From Alginatibacterium sediminis (GTDB taxonomy: Bacteria > Pseudomonadota > Gammaproteobacteria > Enterobacterales > Celerinatantimonadaceae): a stretch of 64,000 bases of DNA. Both the position numbers and the translations under genes were made by a program. The stretch covers positions 496,001-560,000 of the forward strand of contig NZ_RAQO01000004.1 in assembly GCF_003610775.1 (NCBI RefSeq). The letters are read 5' to 3'. The stretch's first letter is position 1, and every line of letters starts with the position of its first letter. Of this stretch, positions 32,543 through 42,623 are shown piece by piece. The notes beneath the pieces were generated by a model that saw nothing but the letters and a program-made list of their open reading frames with translations, made no database searches and was not told where the DNA came from.

Positions 32543-33490
32543 TTAAGTTTCTACAGTTAATACCGCGCTTAGCACGTCTTCTAAGGATGATTGTCGATAC
32601 AGTTGCTCTGGTTCAAGTAAGGCCCGCAGCTTACTGTCGTCAAGTGCCAGGCGTTGCTGCCAAAGATATCGCATTTGCAGTACACCGATCATGTTTTTGT
32701 CAACCAAAGCTAAGGCTTTAAGCAATGTCCAAGACCAGAGACCTTTGCCAACATTAATTTTCAGTTGCAGGTCTAAGCTTTGCAGTAGCTGATTAAAATT
32801 AAACTCGAGTCCTTGATAATGAAAACAGTTAAAGGATCCTAGTTGCTTGCGTTTTGAAATCAAGTGGACGAAGTTTTCGCTAAGATCCGGTAAGTAGGCC
32901 CAAGTATGCAAGGTCTGCGGACTCTCCGGAACTCTTACTATCGTTTTTCGCTTTGCCGAACTAATCAAATGGCTAAACCAACTAGAGCCAGTTTCGTCAT
33001 CTTGTGCAATAAAGTCGCCTGCACGCAAGATTATAACTTGTGCGCCATTGGCGCTTGCTTGTTGAAGTCGTTGCTCCATTCTTAATCGTATCTCTCCTAG
33101 TAGGGTACGAGGATGGGGCTCAAATGTTTCATCGATAGCGTGGTTACTATGCGTCGGCAGGTGATATACATTTCCTGGAAAACAAATAGTCAATTGTTTG
33201 CTTTCTGCCAATCGACAAATCCGGTCAAGATACTCAAAGGCATATTTTTCCCATTGTGAATATTTTGGATTTATCGCATAAACAAGTACATCTCCTTTTT
33301 TTGGGGAGAGGGGCCACAGTTCAGGCGCAGTGGCGTCAGCTTGAACTAAGCTTTCACCGGGCAAGCCCAAATCCTTAGTTTGACTGCGGCTAATTGCAAT
33401 AGTCTGGTAATGGTGCTGAGCCAATGATTTGCGCATACTTAAGCCAAAATTGCCGTTTGCACCTAAAACGAAAACCTTCGAGTTATTCAT
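32543..33490 (-). CDS. NAD(P)-binding epimerase/dehydratase-like protein (extended SDR)
   Basis: The 315-residue protein has the nucleotide-binding motif VFVLGANGNFG at the N terminus and the organisation of atypical extended short-chain dehydrogenases. The catalytic Tyr-x-x-x-Lys is not obvious (ICFPGNVYHLP sits in that region), so activity is uncertain. The ATG at 33490 has GGAGG upstream and is preferred to the one at 33529. It is divergent from a LysR gene 108 bases away, a layout typical of a regulator and its target. Confidence 0.7.
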   Translation of the reverse strand: MNNSKVFVLGANGNFGLSMRKSLAQHHYQTIAISRSQTKDLGLPGESLVQADATAPELWPLSPKKGDVLVYAINPKYSQWEKYAFEYLDRICRLAESKQLTICFPGNVYHLPTHSNHAIDETFEPHPRTLLGEIRLRMEQRLQQASANGAQVIILRAGDFIAQDDETGSSWFSHLISSAKRKTIVRVPESPQTLHTWAYLPDLSENFVHLISKRKQLGSFNCFHYQGLEFNFNQLLQSLDLQLKINVGKGLWSWTLLKALALVDKNMIGVLQMRYLWQQRLALDDSKLRALLEPEQLYRQSSLEDVLSAVLTVET

Positions 33491-33598
33491 GTTTCTATCC
33501 TCCACAGTTAAGTTACGGATACAATGCATTTAATTTAGAGCATAAGGAATGACCAATATGCTATGGTAGTTATCTGAATATGAATAACGAGGCCGAGC

Positions 33599-34492
33599 AT
33601 GGATAAGCTAAATTGGGAGTGGATACGTTGGTTTATTGCCTTAAGTGAACACGGGTCAATTAATAAAGCAGCGGCTAGCCTTGGTGTCTCGCAACCGACT
33701 TTAAGTCGTAATCTCGCAACCTTAGAGCACCAATTAGAATTAAGCTTATTTAAACGAAGTAATCAAGGGATCGAAATAAGTGAGCATGGCCTTAAGCTTT
33801 TAGATGCAGCGCGCCAAATGAGTAAGGGCGCCGATCAGATTTTGCGAACAGTGCAAGGCTCGCAGCAAGATATAAGTGGGACAATCCGCATTTCGGTTAA
33901 TGAAATTATTGCTTTTTATGTTATGCCTCGGCTTATAAGTGAATTTAGAAGGCTGTACCCGCGCATTCAAATTGAGCTTGTTGTAAGCAATAGTGTTAGC
34001 AGCTTAAGTAAACGCGAAGCTGATTTAGCGATCAGAATGTTTGCACCGACTCAGCCAGACTTTGTAGCAAAGAAACTTCCAGATTTGCCGCTCAGCTTCT
34101 ACGCAAGCCATGACTACATCGCTCTAAATGGCGAACCCAAAACGCCGGAACAACTACTTCAACATAGCCTAATTGGTTTTGATCAAAGTACCGAGTCTAT
34201 AGAGGCTGCTGCTCGATTAGGTTGGAAAATTAAACCAGAAAACTTCGCAATTCGATGTGACAACTTGCTAGTTTCTATCCAATTATTGTTGTCTGGAGCA
34301 GGGGTACTAGCAACGCACAAAGGTTTGGCACAACAATATAGACAAATAAAAGAGCTAGAGGTGTTTAAAGATACGCTTAGTTTAGAATACTGGCTGGTTT
34401 GTCATCACGATGTCCATACTAATCCGCGCATACGTTTGTTGATGAATTATATTTCTGAGCAACTGTCGACTAACCCATATAATCTTAAATAG
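33599..34492 (+). CDS. LysR-family transcriptional regulator
   Basis: This 297-residue protein has the winged-helix segment HGSINKAAASLGVSQPTLSRNLATLEHQL and a typical effector domain. GAGG precedes the ATG. It is divergent from the epimerase-like gene and probably regulates it from the 108-base gap. The effector is unknown. Confidence 0.9.
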   Translation: MDKLNWEWIRWFIALSEHGSINKAAASLGVSQPTLSRNLATLEHQLELSLFKRSNQGIEISEHGLKLLDAARQMSKGADQILRTVQGSQQDISGTIRISVNEIIAFYVMPRLISEFRRLYPRIQIELVVSNSVSSLSKREADLAIRMFAPTQPDFVAKKLPDLPLSFYASHDYIALNGEPKTPEQLLQHSLIGFDQSTESIEAAARLGWKIKPENFAIRCDNLLVSIQLLLSGAGVLATHKGLAQQYRQIKELEVFKDTLSLEYWLVCHHDVHTNPRIRLLMNYISEQLSTNPYNLK

Positions 34493-34553
34493 ATCACGCG
34501 ACAAAAGCGCCTCACTAAGGGCGCGCAACCATCTATTCTGTAATCAGATCAAA

Positions 34554-34931
34554 CTAGAACTGATATCGAACACCCGCGCTGAATTCTAGTTTTACATCAA
34601 TACTATCGACCAGGTAAACAACAGGTTGTGCTTCGATATGGAAGTTAAATTGTTCAACCATGGTCTGGGCACCAAAAACTGCCCGTGCTCCAAGCTTGTG
34701 ATTTTTATGGTCGCTTAGTTTCGCGCCAAATCCGTAGTAGAAATATTCACTTTGGTCGAAATCAAAAAGTTTGTCGCCACTGATGGAAAACTCGTTGAAA
34801 CCTACATTAACTCGTATGTCATCTACTTTTGCGCTGATCCCATTGTCACTACCAAACATAAGACCGACTTGTGTTGCACCGATGGCACTATGGCTCAAAA
34901 GTAAGCTTGTTAAAGCAATTAGTTTCTTCAT
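34554..34931 (-). CDS. Small secreted or outer-membrane beta-strand protein, function unknown
   Basis: The 125-residue precursor has a signal peptide (MKKLIALTSLLLSHSAIGA). The mature part alternates polar and hydrophobic residues and ends in VRYQF, the C-terminal aromatic signature of outer membrane barrels. It is short for a full barrel: about eight strands at most. Glycine- and tyrosine-rich strands (SEYFYYGFGAKL) support that reading. It converges with the LysR gene; a weak hairpin (GCGCCT / AGGGCGC) lies between them. Confidence 0.6.
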   Translation of the reverse strand: MKKLIALTSLLLSHSAIGATQVGLMFGSDNGISAKVDDIRVNVGFNEFSISGDKLFDFDQSEYFYYGFGAKLSDHKNHKLGARAVFGAQTMVEQFNFHIEAQPVVYLVDSIDVKLEFSAGVRYQF

Positions 34932-35321
34932 GTTGTCTCTAGGTGTAAAAACGGCTTAGTTTAGAGTTATACTCCTAAATTATCAATATAGGCAGCTGTA
35001 TAAGTTGTTGTATTAGTGATTTGCGTTTCAATCTACTGTGGTTTGGAGGCTCTTCAAGGTAAAGCTATGTAAGCAAGCCTAATCACTATATGCGCTTAGT
35101 AAGACATTACCTTACTATGGCTTTGGGGCAGAGTTATTGTTACCAGCAAACTTTTTTGATCTCTTTGATCAGCCACCTTGAAGCCATAGTCTATTGTTTT
35201 TATGGATATTTATCTCAAGGTAAAACGACCACCAATTAAAGCTGCATCATCTTATAGATAATTAGGCCGCAAGCGGACTTTCGTTTGCGGTGTCCATATT
35301 TACAAGGGCGGTAAGCTCGCG
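34932..35321. other. Intergenic region, little recognised
   Basis: About 390 bases separate the small barrel gene from the end of the M14 peptidase gene. CCGCAA (35267-35272) and TTGCGG (35285-35290) form a weak hairpin that could end the peptidase transcript. No ORF or repeat was recognised. Confidence 0.4.
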
Positions 35322-36467
35322 CTACATATCAAACTTTTTTTGTAAGGCTTCATAAATCGGTGTTAGTAAGTCGGCGCCAAGTATTTTTGAGCGCTCAGCT
35401 GACCATCCCACTTGTTCATCGGGTAGGTTTTCATTATCTTTAAAGGGCATTTCAATGGTAAATGCGAGGCAACCAAATTCGTTTCCGACCCATTTAGTTG
35501 CGACCGTTAAGTTGGCTTCTCCGAATTGAGAAGGTGCATATCCTTTCTCAATTTGGAAATCAGGACTAGCTTTTAAATAAGCGTTTTTAAAGCGTTGCTC
35601 CAGTTGCGCCATTTGATCTGTAAATTTGGGGACGCCTTGGCAACCATCAACAAAGTTGACGGGAAGCGCTTCATCACCGTGAACATCAAAATACATATCT
35701 ACGCCACTATCAAGCATAAGCTTACGTACATGCAAAACTTCAGGACTAGACTCAATACTTGGGTCTAACCATTCACGATTTAAGTTTATACCTTTAGAAT
35801 TAACTCGAAGATTACCTAGTGCAGAACCATCAGGATTCATGTTTGGTACGACATAAAAACAACAACTTGCTAGCAGTTGCCGTCCTATTGGCTGTGCATT
35901 ATCTAGCAATCGTTCTAATAATCCTTCAATAAACCACTCGGCCATTGTTTCTCCTGGATGTTGGCGAGCGGTGATCCAGATTTTTAGTGCATTCGCTTCC
36001 AAAGAGCCAATTTTGAGTAGGGAAATGTCTCGGCCTTGCGCTGTTGTACCTAAGTTGTGTTGTTGTACGCGTGGATCAATCGCCGTAGAAGCTATTAAAT
36101 CTAAATGACGCTCTTCGCTATAGGGAGTGAAGTAAGCAATGTATACATTGTTGTGTGTTGGCGTAAAGCTGACCACTAGTTGACCGTTGGTATAGGTAGT
36201 CGGCACTCGAAACCAGTTTTTTCTATCATAAGATGCTACGGCCTGATAATTATCCCAGCCGTCAACATAAGCTGCTTCGTCCGCATTTTCGAAAACGAGT
36301 CGAGATTGCTGGTCCTGGCACCCTTGGAGCGCGAAATGAAACCACTGGAAAAACTCAGAATTGGTGTCTTTTGGAATCCTTAAACGAATATTATTGAAAT
36401 CCGAAGCTTCAATAAGTTCAATGTTGCCACTGTGGAAGTTACTGTTTACTGATATTGTTGAAGTCAT
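35322..36467 (-). CDS. M14-family zinc carboxypeptidase, cytosolic type
   Basis: The 381-residue enzyme has an N-terminal beta-sandwich domain, then the M14 zinc motif (ARQHPGETMAEWF, His and Glu), NPDGSALGN and NREW for substrate binding. DVHGDEALP supplies the third ligand and FTIEMPF the catalytic glutamate. There is no signal peptide. It belongs with the bacterial relatives of cytosolic carboxypeptidases that remove C-terminal residues or act on glutamylated substrates. The true substrate is unknown. Confidence 0.88.
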   Translation of the reverse strand: MTSTISVNSNFHSGNIELIEASDFNNIRLRIPKDTNSEFFQWFHFALQGCQDQQSRLVFENADEAAYVDGWDNYQAVASYDRKNWFRVPTTYTNGQLVVSFTPTHNNVYIAYFTPYSEERHLDLIASTAIDPRVQQHNLGTTAQGRDISLLKIGSLEANALKIWITARQHPGETMAEWFIEGLLERLLDNAQPIGRQLLASCCFYVVPNMNPDGSALGNLRVNSKGINLNREWLDPSIESSPEVLHVRKLMLDSGVDMYFDVHGDEALPVNFVDGCQGVPKFTDQMAQLEQRFKNAYLKASPDFQIEKGYAPSQFGEANLTVATKWVGNEFGCLAFTIEMPFKDNENLPDEQVGWSAERSKILGADLLTPIYEALQKKFDM

Positions 36468-36651
36468 TATTTATCCCGAGCGAGTTACTAGTCGTTTATA
36501 GGTGCAAATGTAAGGCTTTAGAGGTCGATTTGGTAGTACTATAAATAAGTTTGGCTTTAGATTTCTAGAGCGCTGGCTATTATAAATCTCTTCCGACAAA
36601 CTCGATTCAGTAGTAACGTAAGTCTATGGAAACATTCGCTAGGGCAGAGGT

Positions 36652-38118
36652 ATGAAACTAACGTATTTGTTGTTTGCTTGTTGTATGACATTGCCCTCGC
36701 TAAACGCAGTGGCAGCTAAGCTTCAAATTGTCTTTACCTCTAACATTCCAAACATCATTGATGACGATGATAAAGTAGGCATTACACAACTTGCCGGCTT
36801 CTACGAAAATTTGGAAAAACGAAATCCGCAAGGCGTGTTGTTTTTGCATGGCGGAGATAGTTTATTTCCCAATGCTTTGTCTAATTACGACCAGGGTGCG
36901 CATATGATTGATGTACTCAATCATTTGCCCATAAGCCTTATGTTTGCCAACCAAAGTGAATTTTCCTTAGGTGTTGATAATCTGAGCCTACGTGCATACG
37001 AAGCTAGCTTTCCTTTGATACTGAGTAACATTGTTGATACACGAACTTGGGATTCAATCGAAGGGATCCAGCCCTCGTATATTTTGTCAGCAAATAACAT
37101 TGATGTTGGCGTGTTTAGCCTGGTTGATAGTTCGATAACATCCAATTATGTAATTCCGAATGTAACGCTTCTTGATTTACAAAATAGTATCGATGATTCT
37201 GCGGAAAGCCTAAAAGAACAAGGTGCTGATTTCATTGTTTTGATGAGTGAAGAGGACTTACTGGTAAAACTCGAGGGTGTTGATCTATCTGAAATTGATT
37301 TACTGCTGTTAGCCAACAGTGGTGAGGACTATGTTGATCTTAACGCTAAACCGGTTAGGGTTAAAAGTGGAGGTCAGGATGGCGAAGTTGCGCTTATTAG
37401 CATTGATACGCAGCATAATATAGAGGCAACTATTCAAAGCTACGCTTCGAGCCAGAGTAGTCTTCAGCTGGAACTTGTTATTCAAGCGTACGTTAATCGA
37501 ATTGATTCGTTTTTGTCTCAATACCTCTATACCACAACTCAAGAGATCTCTACTAAACGCGAAGACTCTAGGGTCAAAGAAACAGTTTTTGGTAATCTTG
37601 TCGCAGACGCAATACGCGCTTATCTAAGTGCTGATATCGCGATAGTAAATAGTGGGTCAATACGTGGGGAACGGATCTACCCTAAAGGAAGCCAAATTTC
37701 TCGTTTAGATATTCGACAAGAACTTCCATTTGGTTCTGCTGTTTACGCTATCGAATTGACCCCGCAGGAACTGAAAAAAGTTCTGGAACATAGTTTGTCA
37801 GGGTTACCTCAGGCCAAGGGACAGTTCCTACAAGTCTCAGGTATCAACATAGAGTACGATAGTCAGCTGCCTGCAGGAAAGCGAATAATTTCGTTGAAAA
37901 GAAATGGGCAAGCGTTAACGCAAAATACTTATTCACTGGCAGTTTCAGAGTATCTATTAAAAGGTGGCGACGGTTATGCGATGATAGCAAACAAAAAACC
38001 TATGTCTAATCAACACTATTCAAGGTTAACTTGGGAGATAGTATCCGAATACTTACTTGCCAACGAAAACCTAGTGTCAGCAGATATCGGAAAACGGCTA
38101 ATCGATTTAAGCCAATAG
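36652..38118 (+). CDS. Periplasmic 5'-nucleotidase-like protein with a degenerate metallophosphatase domain
   Basis: The 488-residue precursor has a signal peptide (ending NAVAA) and the two-domain layout of UshA-type nucleotidases. The C-terminal nucleotide-binding domain is well kept (ETVFGNLVADAIRAYL, NSGSIRGE). The N-terminal domain keeps GGDS but has lost the metal ligands: TSNIPN where DxH is expected, ANQSEF in place of the NHE motif, LMSEED in place of the histidine segment, and no GHxH. It is therefore probably not an active phosphoesterase. It ends 17 bases before a membrane diguanylate cyclase gene, so a nucleotide-sensing role in the periplasm is attractive. Confidence 0.8.
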   Translation: MKLTYLLFACCMTLPSLNAVAAKLQIVFTSNIPNIIDDDDKVGITQLAGFYENLEKRNPQGVLFLHGGDSLFPNALSNYDQGAHMIDVLNHLPISLMFANQSEFSLGVDNLSLRAYEASFPLILSNIVDTRTWDSIEGIQPSYILSANNIDVGVFSLVDSSITSNYVIPNVTLLDLQNSIDDSAESLKEQGADFIVLMSEEDLLVKLEGVDLSEIDLLLLANSGEDYVDLNAKPVRVKSGGQDGEVALISIDTQHNIEATIQSYASSQSSLQLELVIQAYVNRIDSFLSQYLYTTTQEISTKREDSRVKETVFGNLVADAIRAYLSADIAIVNSGSIRGERIYPKGSQISRLDIRQELPFGSAVYAIELTPQELKKVLEHSLSGLPQAKGQFLQVSGINIEYDSQLPAGKRIISLKRNGQALTQNTYSLAVSEYLLKGGDGYAMIANKKPMSNQHYSRLTWEIVSEYLLANENLVSADIGKRLIDLSQ

Positions 38119-38135
38119 TGGAATAAGGAAATGAC

Positions 38136-40073
38136 TTGAGCTCAAACAAGACACGCTTTTATCATAAAATTGGTTGGCGAGTTACTTTTAGCTATGCTTT
38201 GTTAAGCTTTCTATTGATCGCTTTAAGTATCTTCAGTGTTCAACAAATATCCTCTTTTTTGCAAATAGCTAAACATAGTGAGCAAGTCGAACTACCGAAT
38301 CTAAAGAGTTCTACGAGCATACAATTAATGGCTACTGAGCTTGAGTCAAAAGCGAGGCTGGTTATTGCCTCCGCGACCATTTCACAAACCCGTCTATATT
38401 TACAACAAAGCGCCGAAATATTTGATTTGCTTAGCGACGAACTTGCCCGCTCGCAGCAGAGCCGAAATCTGTTAGAGCTAAATGAACTTGTTCAAGAAAT
38501 GGAAAATACCTTAAGGCAGTTGGTTGCGATAAAACAACAATTGATAGATGACAACCGAGACTTCAAAGATAGTGTTGAGTCTATTGCCTTGCAAGTTGTT
38601 CCTTTAGCAAGAGCGGCGGTGTTATCCGGTCAAACAACACCCGTTACGCTCTACATAGAACTGACAAAACTTAGAAGTCTAGAGAAGCCATTTGAGCGAA
38701 CAAAGTCTAGAATTAGTCTGACCCGCTTAACTGATGCGCTTAACAAAGAAATTGAACAATATCCTGCTGAGCTACATCAAGGTTTCTATAGCGTATCGAA
38801 GTTAATCGAATTTGAACTTATTGAAAAAATCAATTCGGTTAATCAAATGTCCCGCCAACTCAATGGCTTGTCTACACAGTTTAAAGTTTTATTGTCAGCA
38901 ATGGCTTCTAACTCTAGAAAAGACTACAACGCCTTCGAAAACAAAGTCTCACAGAACACAAACTTGTTGGTTAACAACGCTCAGTACACGGTTAAGGTGT
39001 TGCTTTGGTTGATCGCTATTTCGTTTGTGCTTATGGCGCTTAACTTACGTTATTTACATCGTGCTTTGTTTTTGCAAAGTCGTAAGCTTAGTCGTTATTT
39101 GGGGCAACAAAGCTTGAGCGAGGAAAATATAAACGAGTTTGATCGACGTAACGAGATAGGTCTTTTGGCAAGAACGATTTACCGTTCACAGCAAACAGTA
39201 GTACAACAAAAATTGGAGTTGCAACACAGCAACGAATTGTTGGCAAAAATCTTGGAGCATGTGGATTTAGCCGTGGTTCTTATTCATGGTCAGGTAATTC
39301 AAGCTTGTAACTTTGTCTTTCAAAATGAGTTTTCTGCACAAATTGGACAATCGAGTCTAAATATTCCGGGTCTGTCGGAACAGCTTATACAACACGACCT
39401 TTCAAGTGTTGGAGATCAAATGCAGCAACTTGGCGAAGTCTACTACGACGAGCAACGTGAGCATTGGTACCAAATAAACGCAATAGAAGTGCATTGGGAA
39501 CAAAAGCCGTCACTGCTTTTAATGATAAAAGACGTTACGGAAGAACAGCTAAGAGTTCAAAATTACCAATATAATTTAAGCCAGGCGCAACATGATGCGC
39601 TTATTGATAGTTTAAGCTCATTGTATAATCGTAAACGCTACGATATGGAATGCCAAAATCAACATAGTGGTTTATTAAAACAAGGTTTTTCGTTACTGGT
39701 ACTGGATATTGATAACTTTAAAATCTACAACGATACCTTAGGGCATTCACGCGGTGACGAAGTTATCCGGCAAGTGTCTAAGGTTCTTACGTCTAGTATT
39801 CGAGAAACGGATTTAGCTATTCGCTACGGTGGGGAAGAATTCGTGTTGATTCAACATGGAAGTGATGTCAATGACGCGAAACAATTAGCGCAAAGAGTTG
39901 CTGATCGCCTAGAGCAACTACGTATACCGCACCCTATTGCCCCTGGTGTATATGTAACTTTTAGTATTGGTTGTACTGATTCGAGTCAAGCGGACAGCTT
40001 AGAAGCGTGTTTCAGTTTAGCTGATAGCCGTTTGTACGAAGCAAAAGAAGCGGGTAGAAATTGTATCCGCTAA
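38136..40073 (+). CDS. Membrane-bound diguanylate cyclase with large periplasmic sensor domain
   Basis: The 645-residue protein has one helix near residues 10-33, a helical periplasmic domain (about 34-285), a second helix (287-306), a linker/HAMP-like region, a PAS-like segment (about 370-480) and a C-terminal GGDEF domain. The active-site GGEEF is at 565-569. RETD at 556-559, five residues upstream, is the inhibitory I-site, so the enzyme should make c-di-GMP and be product-inhibited. Start is TTG with AAGGAA upstream; the nearby ATG is out of frame. The gene follows the nucleotidase-like gene by 17 bases. Confidence 0.9.
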   Translation: MSSNKTRFYHKIGWRVTFSYALLSFLLIALSIFSVQQISSFLQIAKHSEQVELPNLKSSTSIQLMATELESKARLVIASATISQTRLYLQQSAEIFDLLSDELARSQQSRNLLELNELVQEMENTLRQLVAIKQQLIDDNRDFKDSVESIALQVVPLARAAVLSGQTTPVTLYIELTKLRSLEKPFERTKSRISLTRLTDALNKEIEQYPAELHQGFYSVSKLIEFELIEKINSVNQMSRQLNGLSTQFKVLLSAMASNSRKDYNAFENKVSQNTNLLVNNAQYTVKVLLWLIAISFVLMALNLRYLHRALFLQSRKLSRYLGQQSLSEENINEFDRRNEIGLLARTIYRSQQTVVQQKLELQHSNELLAKILEHVDLAVVLIHGQVIQACNFVFQNEFSAQIGQSSLNIPGLSEQLIQHDLSSVGDQMQQLGEVYYDEQREHWYQINAIEVHWEQKPSLLLMIKDVTEEQLRVQNYQYNLSQAQHDALIDSLSSLYNRKRYDMECQNQHSGLLKQGFSLLVLDIDNFKIYNDTLGHSRGDEVIRQVSKVLTSSIRETDLAIRYGGEEFVLIQHGSDVNDAKQLAQRVADRLEQLRIPHPIAPGVYVTFSIGCTDSSQADSLEACFSLADSRLYEAKEAGRNCIR

Positions 40074-40138
40074 GCTATAGCAGGACTGCAAATGCAGACC
40101 TTATTTTAAGCGGTAATAAAGACGCGTTTGTAGCAAGA

Positions 40139-41116
40139 ATGCGCTTGGTTTGGCGGCTGGTTTTAGTTGCCATTATTAGTCTCTGTATTAGTGCTATATC
40201 AGCTTCAGCCTCAGCATCAGACAAAGCTTCAGCATCAGATACTCGTCTCAATGACGCCGTAAATCAGCGGCTCGTTGGCGCCCTAGCGCTATTTGGTTTT
40301 GCGGCGGTTCCTAGTGAAACGGCAAGTGCTATTTTTCTAGATACAGGCCAAGAAGACACAACTGGAACTGATTTTAAAGCCGGTCAAATTGGTGGTGGAT
40401 TTACCTGGAGCGAACAATTTCCTCTCTATCTAGAGGGATTTGTTGGCTGGAATCGTTACGACCCAGTTTTTCTCTTTTCAAATGGTGACGAACAGCGCAA
40501 AACTGAAGCTAAGTGGACAAGCTTTGCCTTATCGGGGGCTGTGGGCTGGGATTTTGAAATTTATGACAATATCGTTCTTCGTCCAATGGGTCTGGTTGCC
40601 CTGGGTATCGTCACCAGTGATGTCATCATCGGACTAAACTACTTGCAGCGGCAATTTGACGATGATCTCGGCTTCTTAGATAGTGGTCAGTTAAGTGCTG
40701 GTGGTCTAGGTGGCTCTCTAGCTTTGGTCTATAACGAACGCTGGCTTAATGATTGGGAAGCAGATGTAATATTGCGCCATACCAGGCTGTATGTGCAACC
40801 CATTGCGGGTGACAAAGATATATCGGGACAAGCAAAAGCCTACACGACTTCACTTTGGTCAAGACTTCGAGTCCCTACCGGATTTACTGCCTTCCAGCGT
40901 CCTATCAGAACCGTAGCTGAGTTTTCTGCCGGATACTATGACGGTGATCAACAACGTATTTTTAGTAAACCGTGGTTATTTCAAGTCGGTTTGGGCGGCG
41001 AAATAGATGTGTCAAAAACTAAGATCCCATGGGTAACCACCGCTCGAGCAATGCTTCGGTATACTCAGGGAGATCGAGTCGAAGGGTTTTCGTTTGGCTT
41101 AGCGGTCAGCTTTTAA
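40139..41116 (+). CDS. Solitary outer-membrane autotransporter-type beta-barrel protein
   Basis: The protein of about 325 residues has a signal peptide (MRLVWRLVLVAIISLCISA) and a beta-barrel domain ending in GLAVSF. Its pattern recalls the family of solitary autotransporter barrels (Omp_AT), which lack a passenger. SASASDKASASD forms a short low-complexity linker after the signal. The ATG at 40139 gives a proper signal peptide; the frame is open to 40061, overlapping the cyclase gene by 13 bases. No strong ribosome binding site is seen. It probably belongs to the same transcript as the two genes upstream. Confidence 0.7.
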   Translation: MRLVWRLVLVAIISLCISAISASASASDKASASDTRLNDAVNQRLVGALALFGFAAVPSETASAIFLDTGQEDTTGTDFKAGQIGGGFTWSEQFPLYLEGFVGWNRYDPVFLFSNGDEQRKTEAKWTSFALSGAVGWDFEIYDNIVLRPMGLVALGIVTSDVIIGLNYLQRQFDDDLGFLDSGQLSAGGLGGSLALVYNERWLNDWEADVILRHTRLYVQPIAGDKDISGQAKAYTTSLWSRLRVPTGFTAFQRPIRTVAEFSAGYYDGDQQRIFSKPWLFQVGLGGEIDVSKTKIPWVTTARAMLRYTQGDRVEGFSFGLAVSF

Positions 41117-41143
41117 TTGCACAACAAACGAGTCGGGGAAAAA

Positions 41144-41806
41144 ATGAAATCAAAATTAGCACTAGTTCTACTTAGTATTATTTGCACCAACGCACATGCT
41201 AACGAATTTACTGACAGCCTAAAATCTGGAACCGATAAAATCGGAGAAGTCGCAAAAAAAGGGGTTGAAGCGGTAGGGAACACAATCGAATCGACCAGCG
41301 AATTGGTTAGCGATGAAGAAACACCACAGGCTACCCGAAATAAATTGGATCTGATGGCCAGCGACATCTTAAAGCGTTTATTAGCTGAAAACAACGAGGC
41401 TGCTGGCGCCTATAAAAAGAGCGCTGGTTATGCCGCTTTTGATATGCGACGCGTCACAATTTTCCCGCTATCGGTAGGCTATGGCCGCGGCGTAGCAATT
41501 CAAGCAAGCGACAGCGCAAGAACTTACATGCAAATGGGGACTGGCGGAGTGGGAGCCGCATTTGGTATTGGTGGATTCGAATCTCAGTTTGTCATTATGT
41601 TTGAGACAACAGCAGATTTTAGTCAGTTTGTGGAAAATGGCTACGATGCTTCTGCAGATGCTAGCACTATGGAAGGCGATGAGCGCAATAGTACAGACGT
41701 TAAATTTGTTGATGGGCGATCATTTTTCGTATTAAGTAAACAGGGTTGGTTGGTTAACGCTAACGCCTCAGGCACAAAATATTGGAAAGACAAAGACTTA
41801 AACTAA
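41144..41806 (+). CDS. SYLF (YSC84-like) domain protein, exported
   Basis: The 220-residue precursor has a signal peptide ending in AHA. A helical segment (SLKSGTDKIGEVAKKGVEAVG) precedes a SYLF domain: AGYAAFDMRRVTIFPLSVGYGRGVAI, later GIGGFESQFVIMFET, ending TKYWKDKDLN. SYLF proteins bind lipids. The ATG at 41144 has GGGGAA upstream. It follows the barrel gene by 27 bases and may finish an envelope operon. Its role in bacteria is not established. Confidence 0.8.
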   Translation: MKSKLALVLLSIICTNAHANEFTDSLKSGTDKIGEVAKKGVEAVGNTIESTSELVSDEETPQATRNKLDLMASDILKRLLAENNEAAGAYKKSAGYAAFDMRRVTIFPLSVGYGRGVAIQASDSARTYMQMGTGGVGAAFGIGGFESQFVIMFETTADFSQFVENGYDASADASTMEGDERNSTDVKFVDGRSFFVLSKQGWLVNANASGTKYWKDKDLN

Positions 41807-41887
41807 TATTAAGCTTGTTGAACTGAGGTAAAGTGAAGGTAATCAGAAAGTTTAATTAAGTAGTTATGGGGTTTGTACTATACACGT

Positions 41888-41964
<77 letters not shown>

Positions 41965-41990
41965 TCCGTGTATATTTTTTGCTGTGTCGA

Positions 41991-42067
<77 letters not shown>

Positions 42068-42087
42068 TCGACTATCAAACAAACAAT

Positions 42088-42164
<77 letters not shown>

Positions 42165-42623
42165 TCCGTTTGATGGGGTGCATACTAGGGCGAGTTGCAA
42201 AGCAAAGCAAGAACTAATCCAAAGTTTCTGTCCGTTCGCTCAATTTATATTCTCTTGTCGATAATCTAAGCTAAAATCTGCGGAGATAGGACAAGTTTTG
42301 AACGAAAACTCTCCTTATGAGCCTCCTATTCGCTGCTGTATTAAAAAGATAAAGCGATACAGCTAGTTAATTGCTATTGAAATAGTACCGACGCTAGTTA
42401 ATTAGGCTCGTTTATAGAGTTTTGGCTCTTTTAGAATAGCAAAATGAGGATGCCAAAATAGTATCGGCCAATCAAAAGCGCGACAATACAGATACCGACA
42501 GCAGTTGATAATGATTCCACACACCTTATTGGCAAGCGCTAGTTAAGCTAAAAGATCTAAACTTAATGGGTTAAATACACTAAACAGGCTATAATCCGCC
42601 GCGACTTTATAATTGGAATACTC
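42165..42623. other. Divergent control region between the tRNA cluster and rlmL
   Basis: The left end carries the tRNA promoter. The right end has a perfect TATAAT at 42590-42595, 28 bases before the rlmL start, with only a poor -35 (TGGGTT at 42567). No gene was recognised in the roughly 380 bases between. Confidence 0.5.
42182..42210 (-). promoter_or_regulatory. Promoter of the initiator tRNA cluster
   Basis: On the minus strand TTGCTT and TAGTAT are separated by 17 bases, followed by the GC-rich discriminator GCACCCC. Such discriminators are typical of stable-RNA promoters under stringent control. Confidence 0.6.
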
